Assembly: GCA_944333375.1 (NCBI GenBank)
Contig: CALVKX010000008.1
Location: forward strand, 1-22,082
DNA length: 22,082 nucleotides
Origin: an uncultured Eubacteriales bacterium
GTDB taxonomy: Bacteria > Bacillota_A > Clostridia > Christensenellales > Aristaeellaceae
Direction: 5' to 3'
Part shown: piece by piece, positions 21,180-22,082 of the stretch
How positions within the stretch are numbered: the stretch's first letter is position 1
How the letters are laid out: every line of letters starts with the position of its first letter
The notes under the pieces: generated by a model
Databases searched by the model: none
Told to the model about the DNA's origin: nothing
What the model saw: only the letters and a program-made list of their open reading frames with translations
Program-made: the position numbers and the translations under genes

Positions 21180-21914
21180 ATGATGAAGCGAGCGGCCGCG
21201 GTTGTTATGGCGCTGTGTCTGGCGCTCGCCTGCGCGGCCGCGCAGGGCGAGGCGATGGAGGAACAAAGCGGCCTGGCGCAGGCCCAGCCGCTTACCGGCG
21301 AGCACGCCTGGCCAGCGGACAGCTTCGGGCAGGCCTGTACGCTAAGGTACAGCTACCCCCAGTTCCAGGCGGAGAAGGAAACAGACGAAGCCATTAACGC
21401 CTATTACCAGGCGCTTTCCAAGGATATGGAAAACCTGACAGAGCCTGTGGACGCGCTGATCGGCTTTGAAATCGAGCACAATTCCAGCCGCTATGTGAGC
21501 GTTGTGCTCACCTCCACCACGTTTGGCGGGGGTGGCGAGAGCGTGAGCCTGTCCGCCGATACCTTTGCGCGGGACGGCCTCTACGCCGGCCAGCCGGTGA
21601 GCCTTTCGCAGGTGCTTGGGCTGGAGGAGGAGGGCGACGAGCTCAGCGACGGCGAAAGCGTGGCGGAGCGCCTGGCCTACGACCTGGTATGGTGCATCGT
21701 GGAGCGCGACAGCCAGAACGCCGACGGGGATTATCTGGACGGCCTTACGCAGGAGCAGGTCCGCGGCGCTTTCAGCCCGGAATCCGACTTCTACCTGGAC
21801 GGGGACGGAAACGTGGTCTTTTTCATCCAGCCGGGCGAGATCGCGGGCGAGATCGCCGGCGTGCTCCGCTTCCCCTTCGCTCCCGCGGAGCTGCTCAGCG
21901 CCGTAAAGGAGTAA
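21180..21914 (+). CDS. Secreted DUF3298 (RsiV-like) domain protein
   Basis: This 244-residue protein has a signal peptide (about 1-24) and a DUF3298-type domain. The YSYPQF start, the NAYYQALSK helix, the GQPVSLSQVLGL segment and the end (DFYLDGDGNVVFFIQPGEIAGEIAGVLRFPF) follow the family pattern seen in the outer part of RsiV. In RsiV this fold binds lysozyme. Here there is no membrane anchor beyond the signal peptide and no adjacent sigma gene, so it is probably a free or surface ligand-binding protein. The usual GGAHG-like turn is changed to TTFGGGGES. AAAGGAG lies 7 bases before the ATG at 21180. It follows the previous secreted protein by 16 bases and is closed by a strong terminator. 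Confidence 0.82.
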   Translation: MMKRAAAVVMALCLALACAAAQGEAMEEQSGLAQAQPLTGEHAWPADSFGQACTLRYSYPQFQAEKETDEAINAYYQALSKDMENLTEPVDALIGFEIEHNSSRYVSVVLTSTTFGGGGESVSLSADTFARDGLYAGQPVSLSQVLGLEEEGDELSDGESVAERLAYDLVWCIVERDSQNADGDYLDGLTQEQVRGAFSPESDFYLDGDGNVVFFIQPGEIAGEIAGVLRFPFAPAELLSAVKE

Positions 21915-21926
21915 CTGCATACGCCG

Positions 21927-21957
21927 ATGGGCGGACCGATTGCGGTCCGCCCATTTT
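21927..21957 (+). terminator. Intrinsic terminator of the secreted-protein operon
   Basis: ATGGGCGGACC (21927-21937) pairs perfectly with GGTCCGCCCAT (21944-21954), an 11-bp stem with a 6-base loop followed by TTT. Confidence 0.8.
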
Positions 21958-22082
21958 CATCTGGCCAGAAGCTCCCGCCGCCATTGGGGCGCGGGGGCAT
22001 CGTCGCCCCTGTATTCGGCTGGGTTCACCGCCGACGCCCTCCCTTCCCCGCGGATGGGCGCCTCTCCGGCGCGGCGGCGCGG
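21957..22082 (-). CDS. Possible C-terminal end of a gene entering from the right edge (partial)
   Basis: On the minus strand a frame is open from the window edge for 41 codons to a TGA at 21959-21957. It reads ...NPAEYRGDDAPAPQ, then WRRELLAR. Third codon positions are strongly G/C as in the neighbouring genes, and the end abuts the terminator of the converging operon. No family can be named from so short a piece, and an intergenic repeat is the alternative. Confidence 0.4.
   Translation of the reverse strand, partial: PRRRAGEAPIRGEGRASAVNPAEYRGDDAPAPQWRRELLAR

Overview
The window looks like a chromosomal stretch of a GC-rich, endospore-forming Firmicute (Clostridia). The reasons are the adjacent SpoIID and SpoIIQ-type genes, SigA-like promoters of the TTGACA-N17-TATAAT type, strong GGAGG ribosome binding sites, and the many secreted proteins and G+C-rich third codon positions. 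The exact taxon cannot be read from the sequence; a Christensenellales-like lineage is only a guess. No phage, insertion sequence, CRISPR array, tRNA or rRNA was recognised.

Layout. Positions 1-125 hold two intrinsic terminators. Next come an ECF sigma factor and a membrane-anchored anti-sigma-like protein, joined by an ATGA overlap (166-1790). Converging on them is a two-gene unit (3217-1805): a TetR regulator, with a clear promoter and overlapping palindromic operator, followed by a metallo-beta-lactamase-fold protein with an unusual metal motif. Positions 3285-3889 hold no gene but carry two diverged copies of a ~78-bp hairpin-forming repeat with compensatory changes.

Positions 3890-9122 are a cell-envelope and sporulation block. 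A D,D-carboxypeptidase with two peptidoglycan-binding domains is divergent from spoIID, which is followed by spoIIQ (engulfment peptidoglycan hydrolase and LytM-type partner). glmS follows, making glucosamine-6-phosphate for wall precursors from its own promoter. A very large reverse-strand gene (16997-9180) encodes a 2,605-residue cyclic beta-1,2-glucan synthase-like protein. It is preceded by, and overlaps, a small membrane-protein ORF.

The right part (17464-21914) encodes three secreted proteins of mostly unknown role and a thioredoxin reductase-like flavoprotein that keeps its CxxC and FAD motifs but appears to have lost the NADPH-binding motifs. The last 126 bases may hold the 3' end of a further reverse-strand gene.

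The most interesting leads are the covarying intergenic repeat, the NADPH-motif-less thioredoxin reductase, the cyclic glucan synthase with its overlapping small ORF, and the TetR/MBL unit. No wholly new multi-gene system could be demonstrated from the sequence alone.
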